Part shown: one piece after another, positions 49,700 to 58,605 of the stretch | Layout: each line of letters opens with the position of its first letter | Numbering within the stretch: position 1 is the first letter of the stretch | DNA from: Hydrogenophilales bacterium | Lineage (GTDB): Bacteria; Pseudomonadota; Gammaproteobacteria; Burkholderiales; Thiobacillaceae | Assembly (NCBI GenBank): GCA_016703155.1 | Contig: JADJCP010000004.1 | Coordinates: forward strand, 62,001 to 126,000 | Direction: 5' to 3' | DNA: 64,000 nucleotides | The notes under the pieces: generated by a model | What the model saw: only the letters and a program-made list of their open reading frames with translations | Databases searched by the model: none | Told to the model about the DNA's origin: nothing | Position numbers and translations under genes: made by a program

Positions 49700-50415
49700 G
49701 TCTCGCTCTCCGCGGTAGGTGCTGCATCCACGGCGAAACCGTTGGGATAGCGCATGTCCACCCGGCGCACGCTGCCGGAGTGCGCGGCGACCAGGGGGAA
49801 AAAGGTGACAAAGCGTTGCAGGCGTTCGGCCATGCGTTCCCGGCCCAGGTCGACGCCGATACGGCGCGCCTGCGCGTCATGACGCAGTTGCAGACGCCAG
49901 GCATGCCGGGCATCGACCTGTAGCGCGTCGATGCGCAGGCCGCTCGTCGCCAGAATCGCGGCATAGTCGCCATAGCGTCGGGCGACTGCCGATTCCGTAC
50001 CCTCCGGGGCGCGGATGTCGGGTAGTCCCGGCCAGGGTTTGACCGGGAATACTTCGCCCTGGACGTTGAGTATCGCCGTACCGTTCCAGGCGGCGGCCGG
50101 GATGTGCTCGGCCAGATCGATGCGCAGACGCGACGGCCAGATCCGACTCACCTGGGCCTGACGCACCCAGGGGATGCCCTCGAATTTTTGCCGTGCTGTT
50201 TCCAGATCCATGGAAAACAGGCTGCCCCGCAATCTCGGGACGATCTGCCCGAGGGCGGCGCGCGTCTCCGGACGTTGGGCACCGGTCACCACGACCTGGC
50301 GGATCGGCAGATAGTTCTCGGCCAGTTGCCGCGCCGTCACATACCCCGTGAATAGCAGCGACACGGCGAGTAACAGCCGTGAGGTCAGGGTCAGGGTCCA
50401 GGGGTCATCCCACAC
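49696..50415 (-). CDS. ftsQ: Cell division protein FtsQ
   Basis: A 239-aa bitopic protein linking early and late divisome parts. A short cytoplasmic start, one helix (LLLAVSLLFTGYVTARQL) and the POTRA domain (LPIRQVVVTGAQRPETRAAL) precede the FtsQ beta domain. GTG 50415 is chosen because GGAG is seven bases upstream; a GTG six codons earlier is the alternative. It overlaps the ddl end. Confidence 0.94.
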   Translation of the reverse strand: MWDDPWTLTLTSRLLLAVSLLFTGYVTARQLAENYLPIRQVVVTGAQRPETRAALGQIVPRLRGSLFSMDLETARQKFEGIPWVRQAQVSRIWPSRLRIDLAEHIPAAAWNGTAILNVQGEVFPVKPWPGLPDIRAPEGTESAVARRYGDYAAILATSGLRIDALQVDARHAWRLQLRHDAQARRIGVDLGRERMAERLQRFVTFFPLVAAHSGSVRRVDMRYPNGFAVDAAPTAESET

Positions 50416-51316
50416 GGGCTTGCTCCAGGACACGCAGGCACAGATCGTCGAAGGAAATCCCCGCCTGGCGCGCCGCCATCGGCACCAGACTGTGATCGGT
50501 CATTCCGGGGGCGGTGTTGATCTCCAGCAGGTAAGGCGTGCCGTCGGTGTCGAGCAGTACGTCCACGCGCCCCCAGCCCCGGCAGCCGAGCACCTGGAAG
50601 GCACGTTTGGCGAGCGCCTGCATCGCCGCTTCGCGCTCGGCGGGCAGGCCGCAGGGGCAGTGGTAGCGGGTGTCGTCGCGGAAGTATTTCGCCTCGTAGT
50701 CGTAGAACTCGGTCATCGGCTCGATGCGGATCGCCGGCAAGGCGGCGTCGCCGAGGATGGCCACGGTGTATTCGCCGCCACCCATGAAACGTTCCGCCAG
50801 GACCAGTGGGTCGTGCTGGCGCGCGGCTCGATACGCGGCCACCATGCTTCCTGGTACCTTGACCTTGCTGATGCCGACGCTGGAGCCTTCGTTGGCCGGC
50901 TTGACGAACAGCGGCAGACCGAGCCGGGTTTCCACGGCGGCGAAGTCACTGGAATCGTCGAGCAAGGCATAGTCCGGCACCGGCAGACCGGCGGCCTGCC
51001 AGATCATTTTCGTGCGCCACTTGTCCATGCCCACGGCCGAGGCCATGACGCCGCTGCCGGTATAGGGAATGCCCATCAGGTCGAGCGCGCCCTGCATGGT
51101 GCCGTCCTCGCCGCCCCGGCCGTGCAGGATCAGGAAGACCCGCTCGAAGCCGGCGCCGGCCAGCTCGGCGAGGGAGCGCTCGGCCGGATCGAAGGCGTGG
51201 GCATCGACACCCTGGCGCAACAACGCGGCCAGGACCGCGCCGCCGCTCTTCAGGGAGATCTCGCGCTCCGCGGAGCGGCCGCCGAAGATGACGCCAACTT
51301 TGCCGAATGGACTCAT
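50405..51316 (-). CDS. ddl: D-alanine-D-alanine ligase
   Basis: A 303-aa ATP-grasp ligase making D-Ala-D-Ala for the murein stem peptide. KVGVIFGGRSAEREISLKSG, FLILHGRGGEDGTMQG, PLFVKPANEGSSVGISKV and LLEINTAPGMTDHSLVP are canonical. GGAGG precedes ATG 51316, which overlaps the murB stop. It lies in the usual dcw slot between murB and ftsQ. Confidence 0.97.
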   Translation of the reverse strand: MSPFGKVGVIFGGRSAEREISLKSGGAVLAALLRQGVDAHAFDPAERSLAELAGAGFERVFLILHGRGGEDGTMQGALDLMGIPYTGSGVMASAVGMDKWRTKMIWQAAGLPVPDYALLDDSSDFAAVETRLGLPLFVKPANEGSSVGISKVKVPGSMVAAYRAARQHDPLVLAERFMGGGEYTVAILGDAALPAIRIEPMTEFYDYEAKYFRDDTRYHCPCGLPAEREAAMQALAKRAFQVLGCRGWGRVDVLLDTDGTPYLLEINTAPGMTDHSLVPMAARQAGISFDDLCLRVLEQARVG

Positions 51317-52281
51317 GTTGTAACCTCCGGGCGCACGCCGAGGATGCGTACCTCGCGCTGCAACTGGATCCCGGTGCGCGCCGCAACGCGCTCCTGGACC
51401 AGCGAAATCAGGTCTTCGATGTCCGTCGCCGTGGCGCCGCCACGGTTGACGATGAAATTGGCATGCTTTTCCGAAACCTGCGCCTTGCCTGCGTAGACCC
51501 CCTTCAATCCGCAGGATTCGATCAGACGCGCGGCATGGTCGCCCGGCGGGTTGCGAAATACCGAGCCGGCATTGGGCAGATTCAGCGGCTGGCTGGCGAC
51601 GCGCTTCTCCAGGAGTTCGGTGATCTTCCGCCGCGACGCCATGCCGTCGCCGCGCGGCAGCAGGAACCAGGCGGCGACGAACCACTCCTCGCGTGCCTGT
51701 TTGGCCTCGACGTGGCGGTAGCCAACGCCGAAATCCTTGGGGGAGCGCTTGTGCAGCGCGCCCTTGCGGTCGATGGTCAGGACACGGCTGACATAGGACC
51801 AGGTCTCGCTGCCGTAGCAGCCGGCGTTCATGGCCAGGGCGCCGCCGACGGTACCCGGGATGCCGGCCAGAAATTCCGCGCCGACCAGGTCGTGGTTCGC
51901 GGCGAAGCGGGCCAGCTTCGGGCTGGCCACGCCGGCTTCCGAGTAGACGACGCCGAAGCTCGGTGTGGCGTCGCCGGCGCGTGCTTCGTGGCGGCGATCC
52001 TCGCAACGCAGAGCGCGCAACGCCGTATGCAGATGGATGATCGTGCCGCGGACGCCCCCGTCGCGGATCAGCAGGTTGCTGCCCAGACCGACGAAATGCA
52101 GGGGCATATCCATCGGGCAGGTGCCCAGGAACAGACACAGATCGTCCAGATCGGCGGGGGTGAAAAACCACTCCGCGCGGCCGCCGGCACGCCACGAGAC
52201 GTGCCGCGACATATCGACATCGTGCGCCAGCGCGCCGCGTAGCGCGGGCGTCGCAGTGGCCGCCGACATCACATCGCTCAT
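51313..52281 (-). CDS. murB: UDP-N-acetylenolpyruvoylglucosamine reductase
   Basis: A 322-aa FAD enzyme that reduces UDP-GlcNAc-enolpyruvate to UDP-MurNAc. HVSWRAGGRAEWFFTPADL and VGLGSNLLIRDGGVRG bind FAD. GIPGTVGGALAMNAGCYGSE holds the catalytic region, and PNAGSVFRNPPGDHAARLIE gives the active Ser of the type I form. Start and stop overlap murC and ddl by four bases. Confidence 0.96.
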   Translation of the reverse strand: MSDVMSAATATPALRGALAHDVDMSRHVSWRAGGRAEWFFTPADLDDLCLFLGTCPMDMPLHFVGLGSNLLIRDGGVRGTIIHLHTALRALRCEDRRHEARAGDATPSFGVVYSEAGVASPKLARFAANHDLVGAEFLAGIPGTVGGALAMNAGCYGSETWSYVSRVLTIDRKGALHKRSPKDFGVGYRHVEAKQAREEWFVAAWFLLPRGDGMASRRKITELLEKRVASQPLNLPNAGSVFRNPPGDHAARLIESCGLKGVYAGKAQVSEKHANFIVNRGGATATDIEDLISLVQERVAARTGIQLQREVRILGVRPEVTT

Positions 52282-53678
52282 GCCCGCACCTCTCCCAGGG
52301 CGGCGATCCTGCCGGGTAACTGCCCCACCGATCCGGCACCCATGGTCAGAACCACATCGCCGTTCTGGACGAAGTCCGCCAGGGCCTGAGGCAGCTCGTT
52401 GACGTCGGCGATGAACACCGGCTCCACCTTGCCGGCGATGCGCACGGCGCGCGCCAGACTGCGGCCGTCGGCGGCAACGATGGGCGCCTCGCCAGCGGCA
52501 TAGACCTCGGTGAGCAATAACGCGTCGGTCTGCGACAGGATCCGGACGAAGTCCTCGAACAGATCGCGCGTCCGGCTGTAGCGGTGCGGCTGGAACACCA
52601 GGACCAGACGCCGCCCGGGAAAGGCGCCGCGCGCCGCGGCCAGGGTGGCGGCCATCTCCACCGGGTGGTGGCCATAGTCGTCCACCAGAGTGAAGTTCCG
52701 GCCATCCGGCAAGCGTACCTCGCCATGGCGCTGGAAACGCCGGCCGACGCCGCTGAATCCCGCCAGGGCACGCTGCACGGCGGCATCGTCGATCTGCAAT
52801 TCCCAGGCCACGGCCACGGCTGCCAGGGCATTCAGGACATTATGCATTCCGGGCAGGTTGAGGCGGATGTCGATGGCGGAACGGTGGCCATTGCGCAGGG
52901 CGGTGAAGCACATCTGGCCGTCTTCGGCGCGGATGTTCACCGCCTGGATGGTGCAGTCGTCGCTGGTGCCATAGGTCATCACCGGCTTGGCGAGGCGTGG
53001 CAGGATCTCGCGTACCACCGGATCGTCGGCGCACATCACCGCCATGCCGTAGAACGGCAGGCGATGCAGAAATTCGAGGAAGGCCGACTTCAAGCGCTCG
53101 AAATCGTGACCATAGGTCTCCATGTGGTCCTGGTCGATATTGGTGACGATGGACATCACCGGCGACAGGTACAGAAAAGAGGCATCCGATTCATCGGCCT
53201 CGGCGACCAGCCATTCACCGGTGCCCAGGCGGGCGTTGGCACCGGCGGCGAGCAGCTTGCCGCCGATGACGAAGGTCGGGTCCAGGCCGCCCTCATTCAA
53301 CACGCTGGCGATCAGGCTGGTGGTCGTCGTCTTGCCGTGCGTGCCGGCGACGGCGATGCCCTGCTTGAAGCGCATCAGCTCGGCGAGCATCATCGCCCGG
53401 GCGACGATGGGCACATGCCCGGCACGCGCGGCGACGACCTCGGGGTTGTCTTCCTTGACCGCCGTCGAGGTGACCACGCAATCGGCGTCGCGGATGTTCT
53501 CGGCGGCGTGGCCGGCATGGATGGTCATGCCCAGTTCGGCCAGCCGGCGGGTGACGGCGCTTTCGGCCAGATCGCTGCCCGAGACCCGGTAGCCCAGGTT
53601 GAGCATGACCTCGGCGATGCCGCTCATGCCGGCGCCGCCGATGCCGACGAAATGAACGTTGCGGACCTTGTGTTTCAT
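52278..53678 (-). CDS. murC: UDP-N-acetylmuramate-L-alanine ligase
   Basis: A 466-aa Mur ligase adding L-Ala to UDP-MurNAc. RNVHFVGIGGAGMSGIAEVM, AGTHGKTTTTSLIASVL (P-loop), EADESDASFLYL and DDYGHHPVEMAATLAA are standard. ATG 53678 overlaps the murG stop (ATGA). A longer open frame upstream is a murG shadow. Confidence 0.97.
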   Translation of the reverse strand: MKHKVRNVHFVGIGGAGMSGIAEVMLNLGYRVSGSDLAESAVTRRLAELGMTIHAGHAAENIRDADCVVTSTAVKEDNPEVVAARAGHVPIVARAMMLAELMRFKQGIAVAGTHGKTTTTSLIASVLNEGGLDPTFVIGGKLLAAGANARLGTGEWLVAEADESDASFLYLSPVMSIVTNIDQDHMETYGHDFERLKSAFLEFLHRLPFYGMAVMCADDPVVREILPRLAKPVMTYGTSDDCTIQAVNIRAEDGQMCFTALRNGHRSAIDIRLNLPGMHNVLNALAAVAVAWELQIDDAAVQRALAGFSGVGRRFQRHGEVRLPDGRNFTLVDDYGHHPVEMAATLAAARGAFPGRRLVLVFQPHRYSRTRDLFEDFVRILSQTDALLLTEVYAAGEAPIVAADGRSLARAVRIAGKVEPVFIADVNELPQALADFVQNGDVVLTMGAGSVGQLPGRIAALGEVRA

Positions 53679-54805
53679 TTCACATATTCCTTGATGATGT
53701 CGGTCATCTGCGTGGTCGCCGCTGGCTTGCCCAATGCCCGCGCCTGCGTCGCCCGCTCCAGCAATTCGGTCCGGCTCAGGCTGCCCAGCCAGGTCGCCAG
53801 TTCGACGGCGTTGAGCGTGTCCTGCGGCAGCAGCCAGCCGGCGCCGGCATCGGCCAGGAAGGCGGCGTTCAGGGTCTGGTGGTCGTCGACCGCCGAGGGG
53901 AAGGGCACCATGCCCGCCGGTACCCCGGCCGCCGCCAGTTCCGCGATGGTCGATGCTCCGGCGCGGCACAGGACGACATCGCACCAGGCATAGGCCTCGG
54001 CCATGTCGTCGATGAAGGCCCGGCAATCGGCCTCGATACCCACGGCGGCGTAGTTGGCCTTGAGTTCGTCGATGTTCCTTGCGCCCGACTGATGGCGGAC
54101 TTCCGGCCGCGCTTCCGGATGCATCTGGGCAATGGCCTGCGGGACGATCTGGTTCAGGGCCCTGGCCCCGAGGCTGCCGCCGATGACCAGCAGGCGCAGC
54201 GGACCGGTGCGACCGGCATAGCGTTCACTCGGCGCGGCCAGGGCGGCAATCGCCGGGCGCACCGGGTTGCCGACCCATTCGGTGTGTGCTTTGCCGCAGG
54301 GCAGGGGCTTGTCGATGCCGTGACCGAAGGCGCCCGGCAGACCCAGCAGGACGCGGTCGGCGAGACAGGCCAGGACGCGGTTGGTCAGTCCGGCCACCGA
54401 GTTCTGTTCGTGAATGACCAGGGGTTTGCCGAGCAGCACGGCCATCATGCCACCTGGGAAGGCGACATAACCGCCCAGGCCGACGGCGATGTCGGGTCGG
54501 ACCCGGCTCATGGCGCGCAGGGACTGCCAGAAGGCGGCGAGGATATGGAACGGCAGGAAGACCAGACGCAACAGGCCCTTTCCGCGCACCCCGGCGAACT
54601 TGATCCAGGCCATCTCGAAGCCGCGTTCCGGGACGATGCGCGCCTCCATGCCCTCGCGCGTGCCCAGCCAGACAACGCGCCAGCCGGCGTCGCGCAAGGC
54701 TTCGGCCACCGCCAGCGCCGGGTAGACATGGCCGCCGGTGCCGCCGGCCATGATCAGCGCGACGCGTATCGGCGTCGGGGCAACGGCGATGTGGGGGTCG
54801 TTCAC
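53675..54805 (-). CDS. murG: Lipid II synthase, MurG glycosyltransferase
   Basis: A 376-aa peripheral membrane GT28 enzyme that adds GlcNAc to lipid I. MAGGTGGHVYPALAVAEALR and LVIGGSLGARALNQIVP, with CRAGASTIAELAAAGVPA, are the acceptor and UDP-GlcNAc sites. The start is GTG 54805. That GTG overlaps the TGA of a displaced duplicate of the ftsW 3' end (GTGA), which looks like the original ftsW-murG junction. Confidence 0.96.
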   Translation of the reverse strand: MNDPHIAVAPTPIRVALIMAGGTGGHVYPALAVAEALRDAGWRVVWLGTREGMEARIVPERGFEMAWIKFAGVRGKGLLRLVFLPFHILAAFWQSLRAMSRVRPDIAVGLGGYVAFPGGMMAVLLGKPLVIHEQNSVAGLTNRVLACLADRVLLGLPGAFGHGIDKPLPCGKAHTEWVGNPVRPAIAALAAPSERYAGRTGPLRLLVIGGSLGARALNQIVPQAIAQMHPEARPEVRHQSGARNIDELKANYAAVGIEADCRAFIDDMAEAYAWCDVVLCRAGASTIAELAAAGVPAGMVPFPSAVDDHQTLNAAFLADAGAGWLLPQDTLNAVELATWLGSLSRTELLERATQARALGKPAATTQMTDIIKEYVK

Positions 54806-54941
54806 TGGCGTTTTCCCCGCATCAGGCAGCTGTTTTGGTTCCGGCCGCCGCTGCGCGACTTAACTTGCTGGCGCAAGTTAGCCTCCACCGAAATCGCTGC
54901 CTCATCGCGATGCCAGAGGTAGTGGGACATGACAAACACCG
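54802..54941 (-). repeat. Putative small insertion at the 3' end of ftsW with duplicated gene end
   Basis: The segment next to murG encodes CLMRGKRQ-stop, the same last eight codons and stop as ftsW (54942-54968), but with four synonymous third-base changes. Between the two copies lies a core (about 54837-54893) matching the metK insertion: CGGCCG, CGCTGCGC and hairpin TTAACTTGC...GCAAGTTAGCCT. Confidence 0.7.
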
Positions 54942-56102
54942 TCATTGCCGTTTCCCCCGCATTAGGCAGCGATTTTCATAATCGATGCGGAACAGTAGCG
55001 CCAGCGCGATGCAGTTGGCGACGATGCCCGAACCGCCGTAGCTCATGAACGGCAGGGTCAGGCCCTTGGTAGGCATCAGGCCGACGTTCACGCCCATGTT
55101 GATGAAGCTCTGCACGCCGATCCAGATGCCGATGCCCTGGGCGACCAGCGCCTGGAAGTTGCGGCCCATCAATGCGGCTTGCCAGCCGATGGTCAGGGCG
55201 CGCCAGGTCAGCCAGGCAAACAGGCCGATGACCACGGCGACGCCGACGAAGCCCAGCTCTTCGCCGATGACGGCAAGCAGGAAATCGGTGTAGGCCTCGG
55301 GCAGGTAGAAGAGCTTCTCGACGCTGTCGCCCAGGCCGACGCCGAACCACTCGCCACGACCGAAGGCGATCAGCGAATGCGATAGCTGGTAGCCCTTGCC
55401 GTAGGGGTCGGCCCAGGGATCGAGGAAGCCGACGACCCGTTGCAGGCGGTACGGCGAGAGCCAGATCATCAGCACGAAGCCCACCGCGAGCAGGGCGATC
55501 AGGCCGACGAACAGGCGCCAGTTCAGGCCGCCGAGGAAAAGGATCCCCAGGGCGATGGCGATGATCACCACGAAAGCGCCGAAATCCGGCTCCATCAGCA
55601 GCAGTCCGCCGATCCCAAGCATGACCAGGAACATGGGCAGGAAGCCCTTGCCGATGTCGTCCATGAACGCCGCCTTGCGCACCGTATAGTCGGCGGCGTA
55701 GATGATGGTGACCCACTTCATCAGCTCGGAGGGCTGCATGTTGCCCAGCGGCCCGAGGGCGATCCAGCGGCGGCTGCCGTTCACTTCCTTGCCGATGAAC
55801 GGCAGCAGCACCATGATCAGCAACAGCGTACCGCCCATGAACAGGTAGGGTGCCGCCTTTTGCCAGAGGCTCGACGGTACCTGGAACAGGCCGTAGGCGG
55901 CGCCGGCACCGAGCACCAGATACATGAGGTGGCGTACCAGATAGTAGGCTGGCTGATGGTTGGCGCTCTTTGCCTCGGCGACGACGATGGAGGCGGAGTA
56001 GACCATGACCAGGCCGGTGCCGAGCAGGGCGACGGCGACCCAGAACATCGCCCAGTCGAAACCCGGCAGGGCGGAACGGCGCGCGGCGGGGTTATAGAAC
56101 AT
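54942..56102 (-). CDS. ftsW: Lipid II polymerase FtsW (SEDS family)
   Basis: A 386-aa inner-membrane glycosyltransferase of the divisome. ATG 56102 starts inside the end of murD. About ten helices carry the SEDS blocks: MQPSELMKWVTIIYAADY, PDFGAFVVIIAIALG, SHSLIAFGRGEWFGVGLGDS, LPEAYTDFLLAVIGEELGF and GLTLPFMSYGGSG. It pairs with FtsI. The C-terminus CLMRGKRQ is duplicated downstream. Confidence 0.96.
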   Translation of the reverse strand: MFYNPAARRSALPGFDWAMFWVAVALLGTGLVMVYSASIVVAEAKSANHQPAYYLVRHLMYLVLGAGAAYGLFQVPSSLWQKAAPYLFMGGTLLLIMVLLPFIGKEVNGSRRWIALGPLGNMQPSELMKWVTIIYAADYTVRKAAFMDDIGKGFLPMFLVMLGIGGLLLMEPDFGAFVVIIAIALGILFLGGLNWRLFVGLIALLAVGFVLMIWLSPYRLQRVVGFLDPWADPYGKGYQLSHSLIAFGRGEWFGVGLGDSVEKLFYLPEAYTDFLLAVIGEELGFVGVAVVIGLFAWLTWRALTIGWQAALMGRNFQALVAQGIGIWIGVQSFINMGVNVGLMPTKGLTLPFMSYGGSGIVANCIALALLFRIDYENRCLMRGKRQ

Positions 56103-57495
56103 GGCTGGCTCGGGTGTCTTGAAGCTGCTTGACCGCGGCGACGAAGACTTCGGCGCGATGGGCGTAATTGCGGAACATGTCGAAGCTGGCGCAGGCCGGC
56201 GACAGCAGGACGACATCGCCGGGGCGGGCGAGGGCATGGCACTGCGCGACGGCTTCCTCCAGAGTCGGTGCATGATGGATCGGCGCGGCGTCGCCGATGG
56301 CCGACTCGATGGCCGGGGCGTCGCGACCGATCAGCACCACGGCGCGGGCGCCGGTCGCCGCGGCGCGCAAGGGCGAGAAATCCTGGCCCTTGCCGTCGCC
56401 GCCGGCGATCAGCACGACCGGCTGGTCGAAGCCTTTCAGGGCCGCTTCGGTGGCGCCGACATTGGTGCCCTTGGAGTCGTCGTAGTAGCGCACGCCATCG
56501 ATCTCGGCGATGAACTCGACGCGGTGCGGCAGGCCGGTGTAGTCGCGCAGGGCCTCGATCAGCGGCTCCGCCGACAGGCCGAGCGACTGGCAGAGGGCCA
56601 GGGCGGCCAGGGCGTTGGCGGCGTTGTGCCGGCCGGCGATACGCATGGCGTCGGTCGGCAGCAGCAGGCGCGTGCCCTGCGCCAGCCAGGTCTTGCCGTC
56701 GCGTTCGACCAGGCCCCATTGCGTGTCGTTGCTCGGTGCATCCATGCCGAAGCTGCGAATTTCGCAGAACGGCAGGGACAGGACCATGGAAAACACGTCG
56801 TCGCGGTTGAGCACCTGGATGGCGGCATGATGGAAGATGCGCCCCTTGGCGACGACATATTTGGGCAGGTCCGGATAGCGGTCCATGTGGTCCTCGGAGA
56901 TGTTCAGGACTGTGGCCGCATGCACCGGCAGCGTGTGGGTGGTCTCCAGCTGGAACGACGACAACTCCAGGACAAAGACGTCCGGGACGGGGGCGATACC
57001 GGTTTCGATGGCGATCAAGGCATCCAGCACCGGCAGGCCGATGTTGCCGGCGACGCAGGTTGCCAGCCCGGCGCGCGCGCACATGGCGCCTGCCAGGGTG
57101 GTCACCGTCGACTTGCCGTTCGAGCCGGTGATGGCGAGGACCGCCGGATAACGCCGTGAGTCCGGTTCGCCGCCCGGGAAGCCCTCGCGCACGGCCAGCG
57201 CGAACAGTTCGACATCGCCGATCACATACTTCCCGGAACGGGCGATATCCGGCGTCGCCACGGGAATCCCCGGGCTGGCGACGATGACATCGGCCCAGGT
57301 GAAATCTTCAGCGTCGAAGCCGCCCAGGCGTAGTTCGACTTCGGGGTGCTCGCCGCGGATGACGTCGGCGTGCGGCGGTGCCGCGCGCGTATCCGTACCA
57401 CGCGTCTCGACCCCGCGCCGACGCAACCAGCGCACGCAGGAGAGCCCGGTATCGCCCAGGCCGACCACCAGGCAGCGGGCTTGCGCGAGTTTCAG
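56092..57495 (-). CDS. murD: UDP-MurNAc-L-alanine-D-glutamate ligase
   Basis: A protein of about 467 aa. The P-loop AITGSNGKSTVTTLAGAM, NISEDHMDRYPDLPKY and YDDSKGTNVGATEAAL are canonical. The best N-terminus, KLAQARCLVVGLGDTGLSC, starts at a CTG codon (57493-57495). No ATG, GTG or TTG lies in frame between it and the mraY stop, and the first GTG (57468) would cut into the first beta-strand. So either CTG is used or an ATG was misread. The end overlaps ftsW by 11 bases. Confidence 0.93.
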   Translation of the reverse strand: MKLAQARCLVVGLGDTGLSCVRWLRRRGVETRGTDTRAAPPHADVIRGEHPEVELRLGGFDAEDFTWADVIVASPGIPVATPDIARSGKYVIGDVELFALAVREGFPGGEPDSRRYPAVLAITGSNGKSTVTTLAGAMCARAGLATCVAGNIGLPVLDALIAIETGIAPVPDVFVLELSSFQLETTHTLPVHAATVLNISEDHMDRYPDLPKYVVAKGRIFHHAAIQVLNRDDVFSMVLSLPFCEIRSFGMDAPSNDTQWGLVERDGKTWLAQGTRLLLPTDAMRIAGRHNAANALAALALCQSLGLSAEPLIEALRDYTGLPHRVEFIAEIDGVRYYDDSKGTNVGATEAALKGFDQPVVLIAGGDGKGQDFSPLRAAATGARAVVLIGRDAPAIESAIGDAAPIHHAPTLEEAVAQCHALARPGDVVLLSPACASFDMFRNYAHRAEVFVAAVKQLQDTRASHVL

Positions 57496-57519
57496 GGTGC
57501 GTTGCTCACGGTATCGGTC

Positions 57520-58605
57520 TCAGCGCAGTTTCAACGAGGCCAGGCCGATGAGCACCAGCATCATCGAGATGATCCAGAAACGGACGACGACCTGCGTTTC
57601 CTTCCAGCCCTTCTTCTCGAAGTGGTGGTGGATTGGCGCCATGAGAAAGATACGTTTCTTGCGCAATTTGTACGAACCGACCTGGAGCATCACCGAAACC
57701 GTCTCCATGACGAAGACGCCGCCCATGATGAACAGGACGATCTCCTGGCGGACGATGACGGCCACCAGGCCGAGTGAAGCGCCCAGGGCCAGGGCGCCGA
57801 CGTCGCCCATGAAGACTTCCGCCGGATAGGCGTTGAACCACAGGAAGGCCAGACCGGCGCCGGCCAGGGCACCGCAGAATATGGCCAGTTCGCCGGCGCC
57901 CGGGATGTGCGGCAGGCCCAGGTATTTGGCGAACACGGCATGGCCGGCGACGTAGGCGAAGATGCCCAGGGCGCCCGCGACCATGACCGTCGGCAGGATG
58001 GCCAGGCCGTCGGCGCCATCGGTCAGGTTGACGGCGTTGCTGGTGCCGACGATGACGAAATAGGCCAGCATCACGAAGCCGACGGCGCCGAGCGGCATGA
58101 CGATCTGCTTGAAAAAAGGCACGATCAGGTCGGTCTGCGCCGGCAGATGCGCCGACCAGGCCAGCCAGGAGGCAATCAGCAGGGCAATCGCCGACTGCCA
58201 GAAATACTTCCAGCGGCTGGCGAGGCCGCGCGGGTTTTTTTCGACCACCTTGCGCCAGTCGTCGACCCAGCCGATGGCGCCGAAGCCGAGCAGGGTCACC
58301 AGCGCGGCCCAGACGTATTGATTGCTCAGGTCGGCCCAGAGCAGGGTGGTGACCGCGACCGAGGCGATGATCAGGGCGCCGCCCATGGTCGGCGTGCCAG
58401 CCTTGACCAGGTGGGTTTGCGGGCCGTCGTCGCGGAGGGGTTGGCCGACTTTCAGCTCGGCGAGTTTGCGGATCAGTCGGGGACCCAGCATGAAGGAAAT
58501 GATCAATGCGGTCAGTGCCGCGAGCACGGCACGCAGGGTGATGTAGCCGAAGACGTTGAAGGCCCGGATGTCCTCGCCGAGCCATTGCGCCAGCGTTAAG
58601 AGCAT
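57520..58605 (-). CDS. mraY: Phospho-MurNAc-pentapeptide translocase
   Basis: A 361-aa membrane enzyme that makes lipid I on undecaprenyl phosphate. KAGTPTMGGALII, FGAIGWVDDWRKVV, VNLTDGADGLAI, GDVGALALGASLG and MAPIHHHFEKKGW are the signature loops, the last being the metal/His motif. About ten helices. The ATG has GGAG upstream and overlaps the murF end. Confidence 0.97.
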   Translation of the reverse strand: MLLTLAQWLGEDIRAFNVFGYITLRAVLAALTALIISFMLGPRLIRKLAELKVGQPLRDDGPQTHLVKAGTPTMGGALIIASVAVTTLLWADLSNQYVWAALVTLLGFGAIGWVDDWRKVVEKNPRGLASRWKYFWQSAIALLIASWLAWSAHLPAQTDLIVPFFKQIVMPLGAVGFVMLAYFVIVGTSNAVNLTDGADGLAILPTVMVAGALGIFAYVAGHAVFAKYLGLPHIPGAGELAIFCGALAGAGLAFLWFNAYPAEVFMGDVGALALGASLGLVAVIVRQEIVLFIMGGVFVMETVSVMLQVGSYKLRKKRIFLMAPIHHHFEKKGWKETQVVVRFWIISMMLVLIGLASLKLR

